Assembly: GCA_964488495.1 (NCBI GenBank)
Contig: CAZAUQ010000031.1
Span: 1 to 28,619, forward strand
Direction: 5' to 3'
Length of the DNA stretch: 28,619 nt
From: UBA1402 sp964488495
GTDB taxonomy: Bacteria; Bacteroidota; Bacteroidia; Bacteroidales; UBA1402
The notes under the pieces: generated by a model
The model's database searches: none
What the model saw: the letters and a program-made list of their open reading frames with translations, nothing else
Told to the model about the DNA's origin: nothing
Shown here: in pieces, positions 16,224 to 26,115 of the stretch
Position numbering within the stretch: position 1 is the stretch's first letter
How the letters are laid out: every line of letters begins with the position of its first letter
Made by a program: the position numbers and the translations under genes

Positions 16224-18563
16224 ATGAACAAAAAATGCCTGATCCTGATTGCCGTTAGTTTACTTATAGCTATCCAGAACTTCAATGCACAAAACTTACC
16301 CAGTTTCTCCGGAGCCGAAGGTTTTGGTGCAGTCACCGTTGGCGGACGTGGCGGTAAAGTTTACCATGTAAGCAACCTGAACAATTCAGGGCCGGGGAGT
16401 TTCCGTGAAGCTTGCGAAGCGTCAGGCCCGCGGACTGTGGTTTTCGATGTTTCAGGAATTATCCATCTTACCGAAGAAATTCGAATAACCAATCCTTATA
16501 TAACCATTGCAGGACAAACTGCTCCCGGTGACGGTATAATTGTTGCGGGTGCCACTGTTAATATGACAGGTCGGGTTAACGACCTTTTGATCAGGTATAT
16601 GAGATTTCGCCGAAGCTATGACAAAGAAGGACCATTTCCTAAACCTAATTCCAGTGCTGCGGGACAATGCCTGGTAGGAATGAGTGTTTCAAAAAACATC
16701 ATGATTGATCATGTTTCAGCCAGCTGGGGAACCGACGAAAATATGTCCATGTACAGGTGTCAGCTTGACAATGGGAAACTGATTCCCACCAAAAACATCA
16801 CCATTCAATGGTGTATTGTAGCTGAAGCACTAAATCCTGCCCAACACGCATTTGCCAATACCTGGGGCGGTCAGGGATCAAATCAGCACCATAACTTACT
16901 GGCATGTAATGTGGGGAGAAATCCCAGCATTTCGTTTTCTCATTTTATGGACTATCGCAACAATGTCATCTTTAACTGGCGCGACAGAAGCATGGACGGA
17001 GCCGGCGCAGAAGCTCACATGAACGTCATCAACAATTATTACAAACCCGGTCCTGCAACCGGATTCAACTGGGATTGGAGCCTGCCTTTACCTGCACTAA
17101 AAGTCAGAATAGTTCAACCTGAGATTCGTACCTGGAAAAACTGGGAAGCATTAGGATTAGACAAAAAAACGAGGTATGCCGGCCCGGGAGTGATTGGCTG
17201 GTGGTACGTTGACGGGAATATCATGGAAGGACATCCTGAAATAACCGCGGACAACTGGGAAGGACAATCTCTGGTAGACGGTAATTATTATTCCGGAGTT
17301 CAATGGAGTTCAGAGGTTAAGCCTTACCCGGGAGTCGGACCCGGATTAACAGATTCTTTCCCCGAATGGGAGGGAGATATGATGACCGATCACCTGGACG
17401 AATGGGTAAGGGTACACACACCGCATAAATATGTTGAATTCCCGCAAGATCCCTTAGACCCTTACGATGATGAGTATGGCGATATTTATAAAATTCCCGA
17501 ATTACCTGTCATTGCTACGCAAACAGCTCAGGAAGCCTATCAATCTGTTTTAAAAGGCGCCGGGGCCATCTATCCCGTAAGAGATTCTGTAGATGCCCGA
17601 ATAATCGTCGCTACCATTGATGGCAATCCAGGCAGTGGTTCACGAACAAACGGTATTATCGACCATCCCGACGAAGTGGGGGGCTACCCCTTTATAGCAG
17701 AGCTTTCACGCTCTGCCGACTGGGATACCGATTTGGATGGAATGCCGGATTATTGGGAAAAAGCCCGGAATCTGGATCCTGAAAATGCTTCGGACCGAAA
17801 CGACGATTACGATACGGACGGGTACACCAATCTGGAAGAATATCTGAACGACATTGGAGCTTTTCCGGCAGTGCAGGCCATCGTATGGGATGGTGAATTA
17901 AACAATCGTTATGCCCAGATTCAAAACTGGGATTTAGCCTTTCAACCTTCCCGCTTCGATACGGCAATAATCGTAAAAGACTCCGTTGTTGTCGATGCTA
18001 TCGACCAACACGCCGGAATTCTTATTTTACAAAACGGAAGTGTCCTCAACATTGACAAGGGATGTCTGGACATTGCTGTCCGGCTGGAAATAGCCGAAAC
18101 ATGCAGAACTAACGTTTTCTCTAATGCTCAACTATCTGCAGATCGTATTATCAACAACGGAAAATTAACATTACAGGGAGACGCTATATTAAGTGTAAAA
18201 GATACTCTTATCAACAACGACACCATTGATATTTCCGGATGGAACGGCAGCTTGCCTCCTGCTTTGGTTAACAATGGAATAATTATTGGCAAAGAGGGCA
18301 CTCAAACTCAAAACCCCAGCTCCCATAATTACCTTTCAGTTTATCCCAATCCTGTAACTAATTATTTAAATTTTGAAGTTAACAACCCTCTCATCGAGGC
18401 AATAACTGTTCAAATCCATACCATTGCGGGTGCTCAAATTGAATCATATAAACTAAATGCAGAAAACTGCACGATTGATTTTACTCCATTTCCGGAGGGC
18501 ATCTATCTCCTGAGGAGTTTCGGTTCGGGAATGAATACCACAGAAATAATTCAAAAGTTCTGA
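16224..18563 (+). CDS. PL1-type pectate-lyase-like protein with T9SS sorting domain
   Basis: A 779-residue extracellular protein. I take the ATG at 16224 rather than an in-frame TTG nine bases upstream, because the ATG directly precedes the signal peptide (MNKKCLILIAVSLLIAIQNFNA). Residues ~25-280 form a right-handed beta-helix of the pectate-lyase/PL1 type: FSGAEGFGAVTVGGRGGKVYHV (split at GAV), GSFREAC, ITIAGQTAPGDG, IDHVSASWGTDENMS and NNVIFNWRDRS. A Ca-binding thrombospondin-3-like stretch with DTDLDGMPDYW lies at ~500-540. A further beta-solenoid-like region of short repeats lies at ~560-690. The end (from SVYPNPV, ~705, to IIQKF) is a type A T9SS sorting domain, so the enzyme is released or anchored outside the cell. 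The expected reaction is beta-elimination of polygalacturonan-like chains, supplying fragments to the exo-enzymes downstream. The exact PL1 subfamily and activity are inferred. Confidence 0.85.
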   Translation: MNKKCLILIAVSLLIAIQNFNAQNLPSFSGAEGFGAVTVGGRGGKVYHVSNLNNSGPGSFREACEASGPRTVVFDVSGIIHLTEEIRITNPYITIAGQTAPGDGIIVAGATVNMTGRVNDLLIRYMRFRRSYDKEGPFPKPNSSAAGQCLVGMSVSKNIMIDHVSASWGTDENMSMYRCQLDNGKLIPTKNITIQWCIVAEALNPAQHAFANTWGGQGSNQHHNLLACNVGRNPSISFSHFMDYRNNVIFNWRDRSMDGAGAEAHMNVINNYYKPGPATGFNWDWSLPLPALKVRIVQPEIRTWKNWEALGLDKKTRYAGPGVIGWWYVDGNIMEGHPEITADNWEGQSLVDGNYYSGVQWSSEVKPYPGVGPGLTDSFPEWEGDMMTDHLDEWVRVHTPHKYVEFPQDPLDPYDDEYGDIYKIPELPVIATQTAQEAYQSVLKGAGAIYPVRDSVDARIIVATIDGNPGSGSRTNGIIDHPDEVGGYPFIAELSRSADWDTDLDGMPDYWEKARNLDPENASDRNDDYDTDGYTNLEEYLNDIGAFPAVQAIVWDGELNNRYAQIQNWDLAFQPSRFDTAIIVKDSVVVDAIDQHAGILILQNGSVLNIDKGCLDIAVRLEIAETCRTNVFSNAQLSADRIINNGKLTLQGDAILSVKDTLINNDTIDISGWNGSLPPALVNNGIIIGKEGTQTQNPSSHNYLSVYPNPVTNYLNFEVNNPLIEAITVQIHTIAGAQIESYKLNAENCTIDFTPFPEGIYLLRSFGSGMNTTEIIQKF

Positions 18564-18571
18564 GTGGATTT

Positions 18572-18619
18572 CTTGCCTGTAAAGTTGAAGATGAGCACAA
18601 TCGACTTCATATAGGCAAG
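18572..18619 (+). other. Intergenic stem-loop between PL1 and GH116 genes
   Basis: CTTGCCT (18572-18578) pairs with AGGCAAG (18613-18619), and TGAAG (18586-18590) pairs inside it with CTTCA (18605-18609). It starts eight bases after the PL1 stop and ends 23 bases before the GH116 ATG. No T-tract follows, so it more likely protects or processes the mRNA than terminates it. Confidence 0.4.
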
Positions 18620-18642
18620 GCAGCACTATTAATAAAAGAAAA

Positions 18643-21486
18643 ATGAAACAAAGAAAAGCATTTCTTCTCCTCTTAGGGCTTATAGCCTGTGTCTTTAACA
18701 GTTATACATCTGATGCAAATTCGATTGCGAATGGTTTTGTGAACGGAACTACCGGCAGCCCCCTGGGAGGCTTCGGTGCAGGAGCGTTAAAATTTAACGC
18801 CAACAACGGCAGCTTTGCTCTGATGACTCAACCTCCTGCCGATGCGTACGATTTTAAGCTTATTCCTAAGGCCGGATTTCAATTCTATGTTCAAAGAGAA
18901 AGCGAGGTTATTTTCAGTGATAAAATGACAGCTCACGAAGTTGACGGACGCCCTCAGGACGACGCTATTTGGCCTCTGCACAAGGTCAATTTCGGCAGAA
19001 TTAGCGGCATTCAAATTGATATGACAGGGTTTTCGCCTGTAGATAATAAAAATTACGATCGAATGAGTTTGCCCTACGCTTTCTACGAGCTGACTTTGAC
19101 AAATTTGGAAAAATCAGCGGCAGAAGCGGCTATTGCTTTACAATGGACTTCCGCTAAGGATTCTTTTGAATATATTGCCGGTGAAGGTATTGCTTCCTCC
19201 AGTCTTGCCATATTTGCTTCCTGCCCCGATTCTAAAGCAGTTTTGAGCGCGGGTGAGCATTCCGGTCTCAGTTTTCGGCTAAGCGGGCAATGTACGCCTG
19301 ATTTCCAAAAATCAAATCAGGCGACGGTGGCTATAAAAATCAAACTTAAGGCAAATCAGACAAAGAAACTTCGTTTTGTAGTTGCCTGGTACGATACCAC
19401 TGATCCCGAAATGGCCTATTACTTCAATCTCTGCAAAAATGCTCAGGAAGTTGCCGACCTGGGCCTTCAGTATTTTGATGATTTACAAAAGAACGCCCGG
19501 TCACTGGTTGAACGGTTCCGGGCATCCAATTTACCTGATTGGTATAAAAACCAGACATTAAACACCTTGGCCAGCCTTACGACTAATTCTATGTACAAAA
19601 AAGATGGAAGGATTGCTTTTGCAGAAGGCCAATGGACTTGTTTCGGCACAATGGATCAGATGTGGCATGCCCGTCAGATCGTAGCTCAGTACCTGCCGTT
19701 TTTTGCCTGGCAGGAATTGCGCTACTGGGCCCGTACACAAATGAACAACGGACAAATTCACCACGATTTCAACCTGATGGGAGACAAGAATGAAAAAGCA
19801 AAGCGCTCCGTTATGGTTGACTGGGACGATACTGAACACAGCGATTATCGAAATATTCAGAAATGGATTGATTTGAATTGCGCTTTAATTGTTTCCACCT
19901 ACGAAGCCTATCAAATAACGGCCAACACTGAAGAATTTGATTTTATGTGGCCCTATCTCAAAAAAGCAGCTCAACGCATTCTGGATCAGGTTCAGTTGTA
20001 CGGAAATTCCGAGTACCCTTATACCTTCGATACTTCCGAGAACTCCTACGATGCCGGCGGAGATCCAAATCCTTTTAACGCCGCCTTTTCTGCTGTTGCC
20101 TACAAAGTTATGACCTTATTGGCCAAAGAAAAAGGGGAGTTTGATCTTGTCGAAAAATATACCGCAGCCTTACAAACCGTAGTTAATTCTTTCGAAAAAA
20201 GGTATTTAACTCAGGAGGGTTTCAAAACCGGCAAACATTGCGAGTCGTATTCAGGAGGCCAATGGCTGGCTTTTCATCTTAAACTCGGAGAACTGTGGGA
20301 CGCTGAAAAAATCGATTTTATCATTCAGCAATTAGATAATTATTATCATCCTTTTTTCCGGGGATTGGGCTACGAAAAGGGCACCTACGACGAATGGACT
20401 CCCTATATTCTGACTCACTACGGTGGTTTATTGCTGAATACCCGGCGGGGCGATCAATGGTGGTTTATGCAAAAAGATGCCTACCTGCGTCAATATATGA
20501 ACCGCGACAAAGTGTTTGACCATCCCTTGAACATTCTTCCCGTAGTGAAAGAGCCGAAATGGATTGCCACCAATATCAGCAGCGATAAACAATACATCAG
20601 CATGCCTGCTCTTTGGCGAAATTATTACGACATGATTGGGTATTTTCGCGACAGCAGAACCAATGAACTTTGGATAAAACCCGTATTGCCTGCCGATCTG
20701 AATCATACCCTCGAAAATGCACTGTTTATTTCGCCCGAAGGATTTGGCAGCATTAGTTGTACTGAAAGCGGCACCTCTTTTCAAAACAAAGAAATCCTGA
20801 TTAAAACGGATTTTCGCCTGCCTGTATCGGCCTTGTATCTTGAAGACATTTTTGGTGAAAACGTTACTGTCAAAATCAACGGGAAGCCGGTATCTTACCA
20901 ACGTGTCGGACAAGGCTACGCCAGGGAGCTTGTCGTCAAATGGAATGGCACCATTAAAAAGAAGGGATTAAAAATCTCTGTTTCAGGAGATGCCGGTTCT
21001 CCGCCGCCTGCATTGCCTCAACAACCTTTACTGGAAGATAAAGTAATTGGTGTTACAGAAGCAACATCGATCAATGCTTATGAATTTATTGAAGCAGAAG
21101 CAGCCGACAAAACAGCCGGTGTAAATGTTTTGAAAGAGGATCAAAGAACATGCATCGCCTCGTGCAACAACTTTGATTATATTGAGTTTACCCGAGTTGA
21201 TTTTGGTTCAAAGGGAGCATCGGCTTTTACGGCTCTTGTGGCCAGCCCGCAAGACGGTGCAATCATCGAAATAGTGCTGGATGATGTTGCCGGACAGATT
21301 ATCGGCAACTGTTCCATACCCGTTACCGGAGGTTTCGGGTCCTGGGAAACAGCGTCCTGTACAATTACAAAAACCACAGGTATTCATAATGTAATCCTGC
21401 GTTTTTCGGGCTCTTCGGCCGACGACCTGCTGCATATTGATAAGCTTAGATTTCTTGAAAACAACCATTCGGAAGATGGAAGATAA
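18643..21486 (+). CDS. GH116-like glycoside hydrolase (DUF608 type) with C-terminal CBM6-like domain
   Basis: A 947-residue exported protein; the N-terminus MKQRKAFLLLLGLIAC could be a signal peptide or a lipobox (LIAC, Cys 16). Residues ~30-290 form the N-terminal beta-sandwich of GH116 (NGTTGSPLGGFGAGALKFN), and ~295-760 the (alpha/alpha)6 catalytic domain. E328 in FAEGQWTCFGTMDQ sits where GH116 enzymes have the nucleophile, and D470 (SYDAGGDPNPF) where they have the acid/base. Their spacing of 142 residues is near that of known members. A proline-rich linker (~783-796) leads to a CBM6-like module (~810-940; FIEAEAADKTAG, then FGSWETASC and LHIDKLRF) that would bind a glycan chain. GH116 enzymes are retaining beta-glucosidases/xylosidases/N-acetylglucosaminidases; this one is divergent. 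The MFS gene start overlaps its stop by 11 bases. Confidence 0.75.
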   Translation: MKQRKAFLLLLGLIACVFNSYTSDANSIANGFVNGTTGSPLGGFGAGALKFNANNGSFALMTQPPADAYDFKLIPKAGFQFYVQRESEVIFSDKMTAHEVDGRPQDDAIWPLHKVNFGRISGIQIDMTGFSPVDNKNYDRMSLPYAFYELTLTNLEKSAAEAAIALQWTSAKDSFEYIAGEGIASSSLAIFASCPDSKAVLSAGEHSGLSFRLSGQCTPDFQKSNQATVAIKIKLKANQTKKLRFVVAWYDTTDPEMAYYFNLCKNAQEVADLGLQYFDDLQKNARSLVERFRASNLPDWYKNQTLNTLASLTTNSMYKKDGRIAFAEGQWTCFGTMDQMWHARQIVAQYLPFFAWQELRYWARTQMNNGQIHHDFNLMGDKNEKAKRSVMVDWDDTEHSDYRNIQKWIDLNCALIVSTYEAYQITANTEEFDFMWPYLKKAAQRILDQVQLYGNSEYPYTFDTSENSYDAGGDPNPFNAAFSAVAYKVMTLLAKEKGEFDLVEKYTAALQTVVNSFEKRYLTQEGFKTGKHCESYSGGQWLAFHLKLGELWDAEKIDFIIQQLDNYYHPFFRGLGYEKGTYDEWTPYILTHYGGLLLNTRRGDQWWFMQKDAYLRQYMNRDKVFDHPLNILPVVKEPKWIATNISSDKQYISMPALWRNYYDMIGYFRDSRTNELWIKPVLPADLNHTLENALFISPEGFGSISCTESGTSFQNKEILIKTDFRLPVSALYLEDIFGENVTVKINGKPVSYQRVGQGYARELVVKWNGTIKKKGLKISVSGDAGSPPPALPQQPLLEDKVIGVTEATSINAYEFIEAEAADKTAGVNVLKEDQRTCIASCNNFDYIEFTRVDFGSKGASAFTALVASPQDGAIIEIVLDDVAGQIIGNCSIPVTGGFGSWETASCTITKTTGIHNVILRFSGSSADDLLHIDKLRFLENNHSEDGR

Positions 21487-22696
21487 AAAAATATTGGGAT
21501 TTCAGAGAAATGTCTTTTTTACCGGATTGACCAGTTTTTTAACTGACACATCCACCAAAATGATATACAGCGTAATGCCCCTTTTTTTATTGTCGATTGG
21601 AGCTTCAAAGACGTCGATTTCATTGATTGAAGGTATTGCAGAAAGTACGGCCTCTTTAATTAAAGCTTTCTCGGGATATTGGAGTGATAAGATTGGTAAA
21701 AACAAACCATTTATGTTGATTGGTTATGGAATTACCGCATTGATCACTCCTCTTTACGCTTTAGTCAAATTCCCCATTCATGTTTTATTATTGAGATTTG
21801 TCGAAAGAACAGGTAAAGGATTAAGAGCGGCCCCAAGAGACAGTCTTATCAGTGGCTCGATCTCTAATAATGAAACTGGTAAAAATTTTGGATTTCATAA
21901 AGCCATGGATAACAGCGGTGCAATAATTGGACCTTTAACAGCATTCTTACTATTGTACTTCTTCCCTTTAAATTATTCCAGAATATTCCTTTTAGCTTCG
22001 ATTCCCGCTTTTTTAGGCGTTGTTTCAATTGCAATATTCATCAAAGAAGCAAAGTCAGTCAACAATGGGAATAAGCAAAAATTCCATATAAACCGGTTGC
22101 CAAAAAAATTTTATTTCTTTCTGTTTATTGTTTTTGTTTTTACCCTTGGCAATTCAGCTGATGCTTTATTATTGGTCAAAACAGCAGAGACCGGCATCAA
22201 TAAATCGTACGTACCTTTTGTTTTTATGATTTTTAATACCGTATCTGTTTTGTTGGCCATACCTATTGGCAAAATATCCGACAAAATAGGCCGGGAGATA
22301 TTGATTATTCTGGGATTCCTTGTTTACTCGATTGTTTATTTCTTTTTTGGCAAATTTAACAGCTTGAATATCTTTCTGTTTTTATTTATGTTGTACGGAT
22401 TTTACAGTGCATTGGCAGATGGTAGTCAAAAAGCCTTAATTTCGGATATTGTCAGTAAAGACTTAAAAGGAACCGGCTATGGAATTTATCATGCAGTACT
22501 TGGAATTACACTTCTTCCTGCCAGTTTAATTGCAGGTTTGTTGTACGATCATGTCAATTCAAATGCCCCTTTTTATTTTGGTTCTTTAATGGCATTGATT
22601 GCTGCTGTTTTAATGATCATCTTTGTACTTATTGATGAAAAACAGTCATCCCAAAGGTCAAAACCTCCAGTCCCAGTCAACCATAGTAGTGACTAA
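21476..22696 (+). CDS. MFS transporter in the glycosidase operon
   Basis: A 406-residue inner-membrane protein with about 12 TM helices in two halves. I choose the ATG at 21476, which overlaps the GH116 stop by 11 bases and implies translational coupling, over an in-frame TTG at 21437. Loop 2-3 carries the MFS motif A (GYWSDKIGKNKP), and a repeat of it occurs in the second half (GKISDKIGRE). It has no SusC-like or periplasmic-binding features. Its place between GH116 and GH106 genes suggests uptake of a sugar released by those enzymes, or sugar efflux. Its drug/metabolite-efflux look means uptake is not certain. Base composition is clearly AT-richer than the neighbours (three hand-counted 60-base lines gave 23-38% GC), a possible sign of separate origin. 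Confidence 0.88.
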   Translation: MEDKKILGFQRNVFFTGLTSFLTDTSTKMIYSVMPLFLLSIGASKTSISLIEGIAESTASLIKAFSGYWSDKIGKNKPFMLIGYGITALITPLYALVKFPIHVLLLRFVERTGKGLRAAPRDSLISGSISNNETGKNFGFHKAMDNSGAIIGPLTAFLLLYFFPLNYSRIFLLASIPAFLGVVSIAIFIKEAKSVNNGNKQKFHINRLPKKFYFFLFIVFVFTLGNSADALLLVKTAETGINKSYVPFVFMIFNTVSVLLAIPIGKISDKIGREILIILGFLVYSIVYFFFGKFNSLNIFLFLFMLYGFYSALADGSQKALISDIVSKDLKGTGYGIYHAVLGITLLPASLIAGLLYDHVNSNAPFYFGSLMALIAAVLMIIFVLIDEKQSSQRSKPPVPVNHSSD

Positions 22697-22797
22697 TTAA
22701 TTTCTCAGAAATAAATAGAAAACATACCCATGTGATCATTCATGTTGAACCTTATTAACAGAGCTAAAAACGCCGGAGCTCAACTTTCCGAAATCCA

Positions 22798-25700
22798 ATG
22801 AAATTGAAGATTACTTACTTGCTTAGTGCAATTTCCATCGCCCTGTCCGGATGTACTCAAAAAATTCAATATTCGGCTAACGATCGTCTTTTGTATGCAA
22901 CGAGCTGTTTTGACAGTATTGAGGAGAATACGCGCACTAAAACATGGTGGTTTCACGGTGAAACAGAAACAACAAAAGCAGGAATTACAGCCGATCTGGA
23001 AGCCTTCAAAAAGGCCGGGATAGGTGGGGTGGTCTATTACGATCAATCACACGGCAAAGCTGAAAATGCGTTCGACGGTTTTTCCGGGGAATGGTGGAAA
23101 AGGCTTCGTTTTGCCGCAGAGGAGGCAGAACGCATCGGTTTGAGTTTTGAAATAAACATCTCCAACGGCTTTGTTGCAGGCGGTAAGTGGATTAACTATG
23201 AAAACGGCATGAAACGACTGGCCTCAACAGAAAGGCTAATTGACGGAGGCCGGTATTTCGAAGGAAAGATTGAGGCGCCTGAGAATAAATATAATTTCTC
23301 TGAAGATGTCGCCCTGCTGGCGTTTCCCGCCCCCGATGGTGCAGGCATTTCTTCTTCTGATCAGGCGGTGAAAATAAACTCTAATGTTGAGACAATCGAC
23401 TTAAAAAATTTATTCGATCTACATTCGGAACGATTGAGCAAAATTTCTGCTCCTGAATCGGGTAAACCGGTGTATGTTACTCTTGAATTTGACGAACCCT
23501 TTACAGCAAGGAGTATAACATACCAATTGGCGCCCAGAGGAAAAGCAACTACAAGCGCAACCAACATTCCCGGCCCTCCGCAGGATACTTTTACTGGCAC
23601 CGGCTACCGGATTTTGCCTGATATAGGGCAATTGGAAGTTTCTCAGGACGGAATTGAGTATTCAACAGTCTGTGATTTAAAACCCATTTACCGGGCACAT
23701 GAGAGCTGGCGGCAAAAAACCATTTCATTTTCTGCCGTCACAGGCAAGTATTTTCGACTGAACCTGCACGATTGGTGGGAAACAAGCGATACATCACCGG
23801 AGGATCTGCAGCTTGGGAACCTGGTTTTAAACTCGGCGGCCAAAATTGATCAATGGGAGGAGAAGGCAGGTTTCTTTTCGGAATACATCGAAAAGGATAA
23901 TACTCCGGAATTTACAGCCAAAGAGGCCATTGATTATTCAAAAATTCTCAACATTTCGGACAAGATGTCTTCCGACGGAATCTTAAAATGGGTTGTTCCC
24001 CCGGGCAAGTGGATAGTAATGCGATTTGCTTACGTCCCGACGGGAAGGAATACCAAGCACGGACGAAAAAACCTGACGGGCCTCGAATGTGACAAACTTT
24101 CTGCCCGGGCAGCCGAATATCACTGGAATCATTATGTTCAGGTCATTCTTGATTCCCTGAACAACTCCAACAGCGGAACTATTTCAGGCATCACCATGGA
24201 CAGCCACGAAGGTGGCGCACAAAACTGGACAGCTCATTTTATCGAAGAATTTACTTCCCGGCAGGGCTATGATCCCACTTTGTACCTTCCCGCGATGATG
24301 GGCTATGTAATTAACAATACGGAGACTTCAAAAGGATTTCTTTTCGACGTCAGACGAACTATCGCCGATCTGATTTCGGACAATTATTACGGTACTTTTG
24401 AACGCCTTTGCAAAGAAAACAAATTGGAGTTTACGGCTCAGGCCATAGGGAATGCCTTATGTATTGTCGGTGATCCGATTCAGGCCAAAAGTAAAGTTTC
24501 AAAACCACAGGGAGAATTCTGGCCCATCCACCCCGATGGAAGTTACGACATTAAAGAAAGTTCATCGGCAGCCCATTTGTACAATAAAGTCGTTGCCTCT
24601 GCCGAGGCTTTTACCGACGCTAAGTATTATCATTCCCCGGCCGATTTAAAATCGTATGCGGACTATGCCTATGCTTTTGGAATCAATGAATTCGTGGTTT
24701 GCGCTTCGCCCTTTCAGCCATGGCTCAACAGAATTCCCGGCAGTACGGGCGGAGGCAGGCAATACGCCATCAACCGCAATAACACCTGGTGGGATTACAG
24801 CCGGCCTTTCTGGGATTACCAGGCCAGAAATGCACATATTTTACGCTTAGGTAAACCCGTCATCGACCTCTGCGTTTATCTGGGCGAAAACGCACCTGTC
24901 AAAATATTGACCCATCGCTTACCGGATATTCCCGGAGGTTTCGATTTTGACGCCTTTACATCTGATGCGCTGCACACCCGGATGTCGGCACAAAACGGCC
25001 TGATTGTTTTGCCCGACGGCCTTCGCTACAAAATGATGATTTTGCCCCGAAACAGCAATATCCCCTACAAGGCATTGGAAAAAATCGCAACAATGGTAAA
25101 GAACGGAATCAGCATCTATGGAGATAAACCAAGCTTTTCGGAATCGTTGCAAGACCTGAAAAAGCAACAATCCTATGCTAAACTGGCCGACGAACTTTGG
25201 GGCGAAAATCCAAAAACACAGGGATATAATCATTTCGGCAAAGGCTGTGTTTATTGGGGAATGCCTTTGCAAGAGGCTTTGAAGCAGGCAAAAATTGAGC
25301 CCGATATTGCACTGGAAAAAGGCAATACCAAAGACAATACCATTTATTTTTGCCACCGCAGCCTTGCCGATGCCCAAATTTACTTTTTGGACAACCACAA
25401 AGACATGGCAGAAGAAAATTTGTTCACCTTTTCAAGTTCCGGGAAATACGTCCAACTATGGAATACGGTTACGGGTAAACGCTTTTCAGTACCAATACAT
25501 AGCCGGAACGTAAATTCTGTATGCATCCCCCTGTATCTGGCCGCCCGGGAATCGTATTTTATCGTCCTTAGCGATCAATACGAAGAGCTCCCCCCGGTGG
25601 TGTGGAGTAAATCCGGCGAAACTCTCGCTTTGCTAAATGAGGATTGGAAGCTCTGTTTCAATCCCGAATCGGGCGGTCCGGGTGAACTGGTATTTGATAC

Positions 25701-26109
25701 CTTGCAGGATTGGACCACACACCCAAATCCCGGTATAAAATATTATTCAGGCACAGCCGTGTATACACGTAATTTTAGTCTTGAGCCCTCCGGTAAAAGG
25801 ATTTATCTTGATTTGGGAAATCCCGGTTTTGTTGCAAAAGTAAGGATCAATTCCAACGAAGCCGGGTTTATCTGGTGCTCTCCCTGGCAACTCGAAATTA
25901 CCGATTACCTGATAAAAGGCGAAAACAAACTGGAAATTCGTGTGGCCAATTCTCTGATAAACAGGATGATTTACGATGCCTCCTTGCCCGAAGAGCAACG
26001 TGTAACGTACTCCTATCCCGAAATTGTTAAACCACAGGATGCATTAATAGCGTCCGGACTCAGGCAGGTTAAACTGATTACGAAACAACCTGTCGCACTA
26101 ATTCAATAA
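22798..26109 (+). CDS. GH106 alpha-L-rhamnosidase, lipoprotein
   Basis: A 1103-residue lipoprotein (LSGC, Cys 19), the length expected for GH106. The N-terminal barrel begins with the family signature RTKTWWFHGETETTKAGITADLEAF (in two pieces, residues ~46-70) and includes GIGGVVYYDQ. Residues E471 (DSHEGGAQNWT) and E603 (ASAEAFTDAK) are the likely base and acid. As I recall the Bacteroides thetaiotaomicron BT0986 numbering (461 and 593), both are offset by ten, which supports the alignment. The C-terminal ~250 residues form beta-sandwich, galactose-binding-like domains (VYTRNFSLEPSGKRIYLDLG). GH106 removes terminal alpha-L-rhamnose with inversion, needing calcium, from rhamnogalacturonan or other rhamnosides. 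Its stop is six bases before the GH95 ATG, a tight pair. A 101-bp gap with no clear promoter separates it from the MFS gene. Confidence 0.92.
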   Translation: MKLKITYLLSAISIALSGCTQKIQYSANDRLLYATSCFDSIEENTRTKTWWFHGETETTKAGITADLEAFKKAGIGGVVYYDQSHGKAENAFDGFSGEWWKRLRFAAEEAERIGLSFEINISNGFVAGGKWINYENGMKRLASTERLIDGGRYFEGKIEAPENKYNFSEDVALLAFPAPDGAGISSSDQAVKINSNVETIDLKNLFDLHSERLSKISAPESGKPVYVTLEFDEPFTARSITYQLAPRGKATTSATNIPGPPQDTFTGTGYRILPDIGQLEVSQDGIEYSTVCDLKPIYRAHESWRQKTISFSAVTGKYFRLNLHDWWETSDTSPEDLQLGNLVLNSAAKIDQWEEKAGFFSEYIEKDNTPEFTAKEAIDYSKILNISDKMSSDGILKWVVPPGKWIVMRFAYVPTGRNTKHGRKNLTGLECDKLSARAAEYHWNHYVQVILDSLNNSNSGTISGITMDSHEGGAQNWTAHFIEEFTSRQGYDPTLYLPAMMGYVINNTETSKGFLFDVRRTIADLISDNYYGTFERLCKENKLEFTAQAIGNALCIVGDPIQAKSKVSKPQGEFWPIHPDGSYDIKESSSAAHLYNKVVASAEAFTDAKYYHSPADLKSYADYAYAFGINEFVVCASPFQPWLNRIPGSTGGGRQYAINRNNTWWDYSRPFWDYQARNAHILRLGKPVIDLCVYLGENAPVKILTHRLPDIPGGFDFDAFTSDALHTRMSAQNGLIVLPDGLRYKMMILPRNSNIPYKALEKIATMVKNGISIYGDKPSFSESLQDLKKQQSYAKLADELWGENPKTQGYNHFGKGCVYWGMPLQEALKQAKIEPDIALEKGNTKDNTIYFCHRSLADAQIYFLDNHKDMAEENLFTFSSSGKYVQLWNTVTGKRFSVPIHSRNVNSVCIPLYLAARESYFIVLSDQYEELPPVVWSKSGETLALLNEDWKLCFNPESGGPGELVFDTLQDWTTHPNPGIKYYSGTAVYTRNFSLEPSGKRIYLDLGNPGFVAKVRINSNEAGFIWCSPWQLEITDYLIKGENKLEIRVANSLINRMIYDASLPEEQRVTYSYPEIVKPQDALIASGLRQVKLITKQPVALIQ

Positions 26110-26115
26110 TTCTGT

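Noticed and set aside
21437..21475. TTG start for the MFS gene
   Set aside because: It lengthens the overlap with GH116 to 50 bases and adds a non-hydrophobic leader; the ATG at 21476 is the simpler choice.
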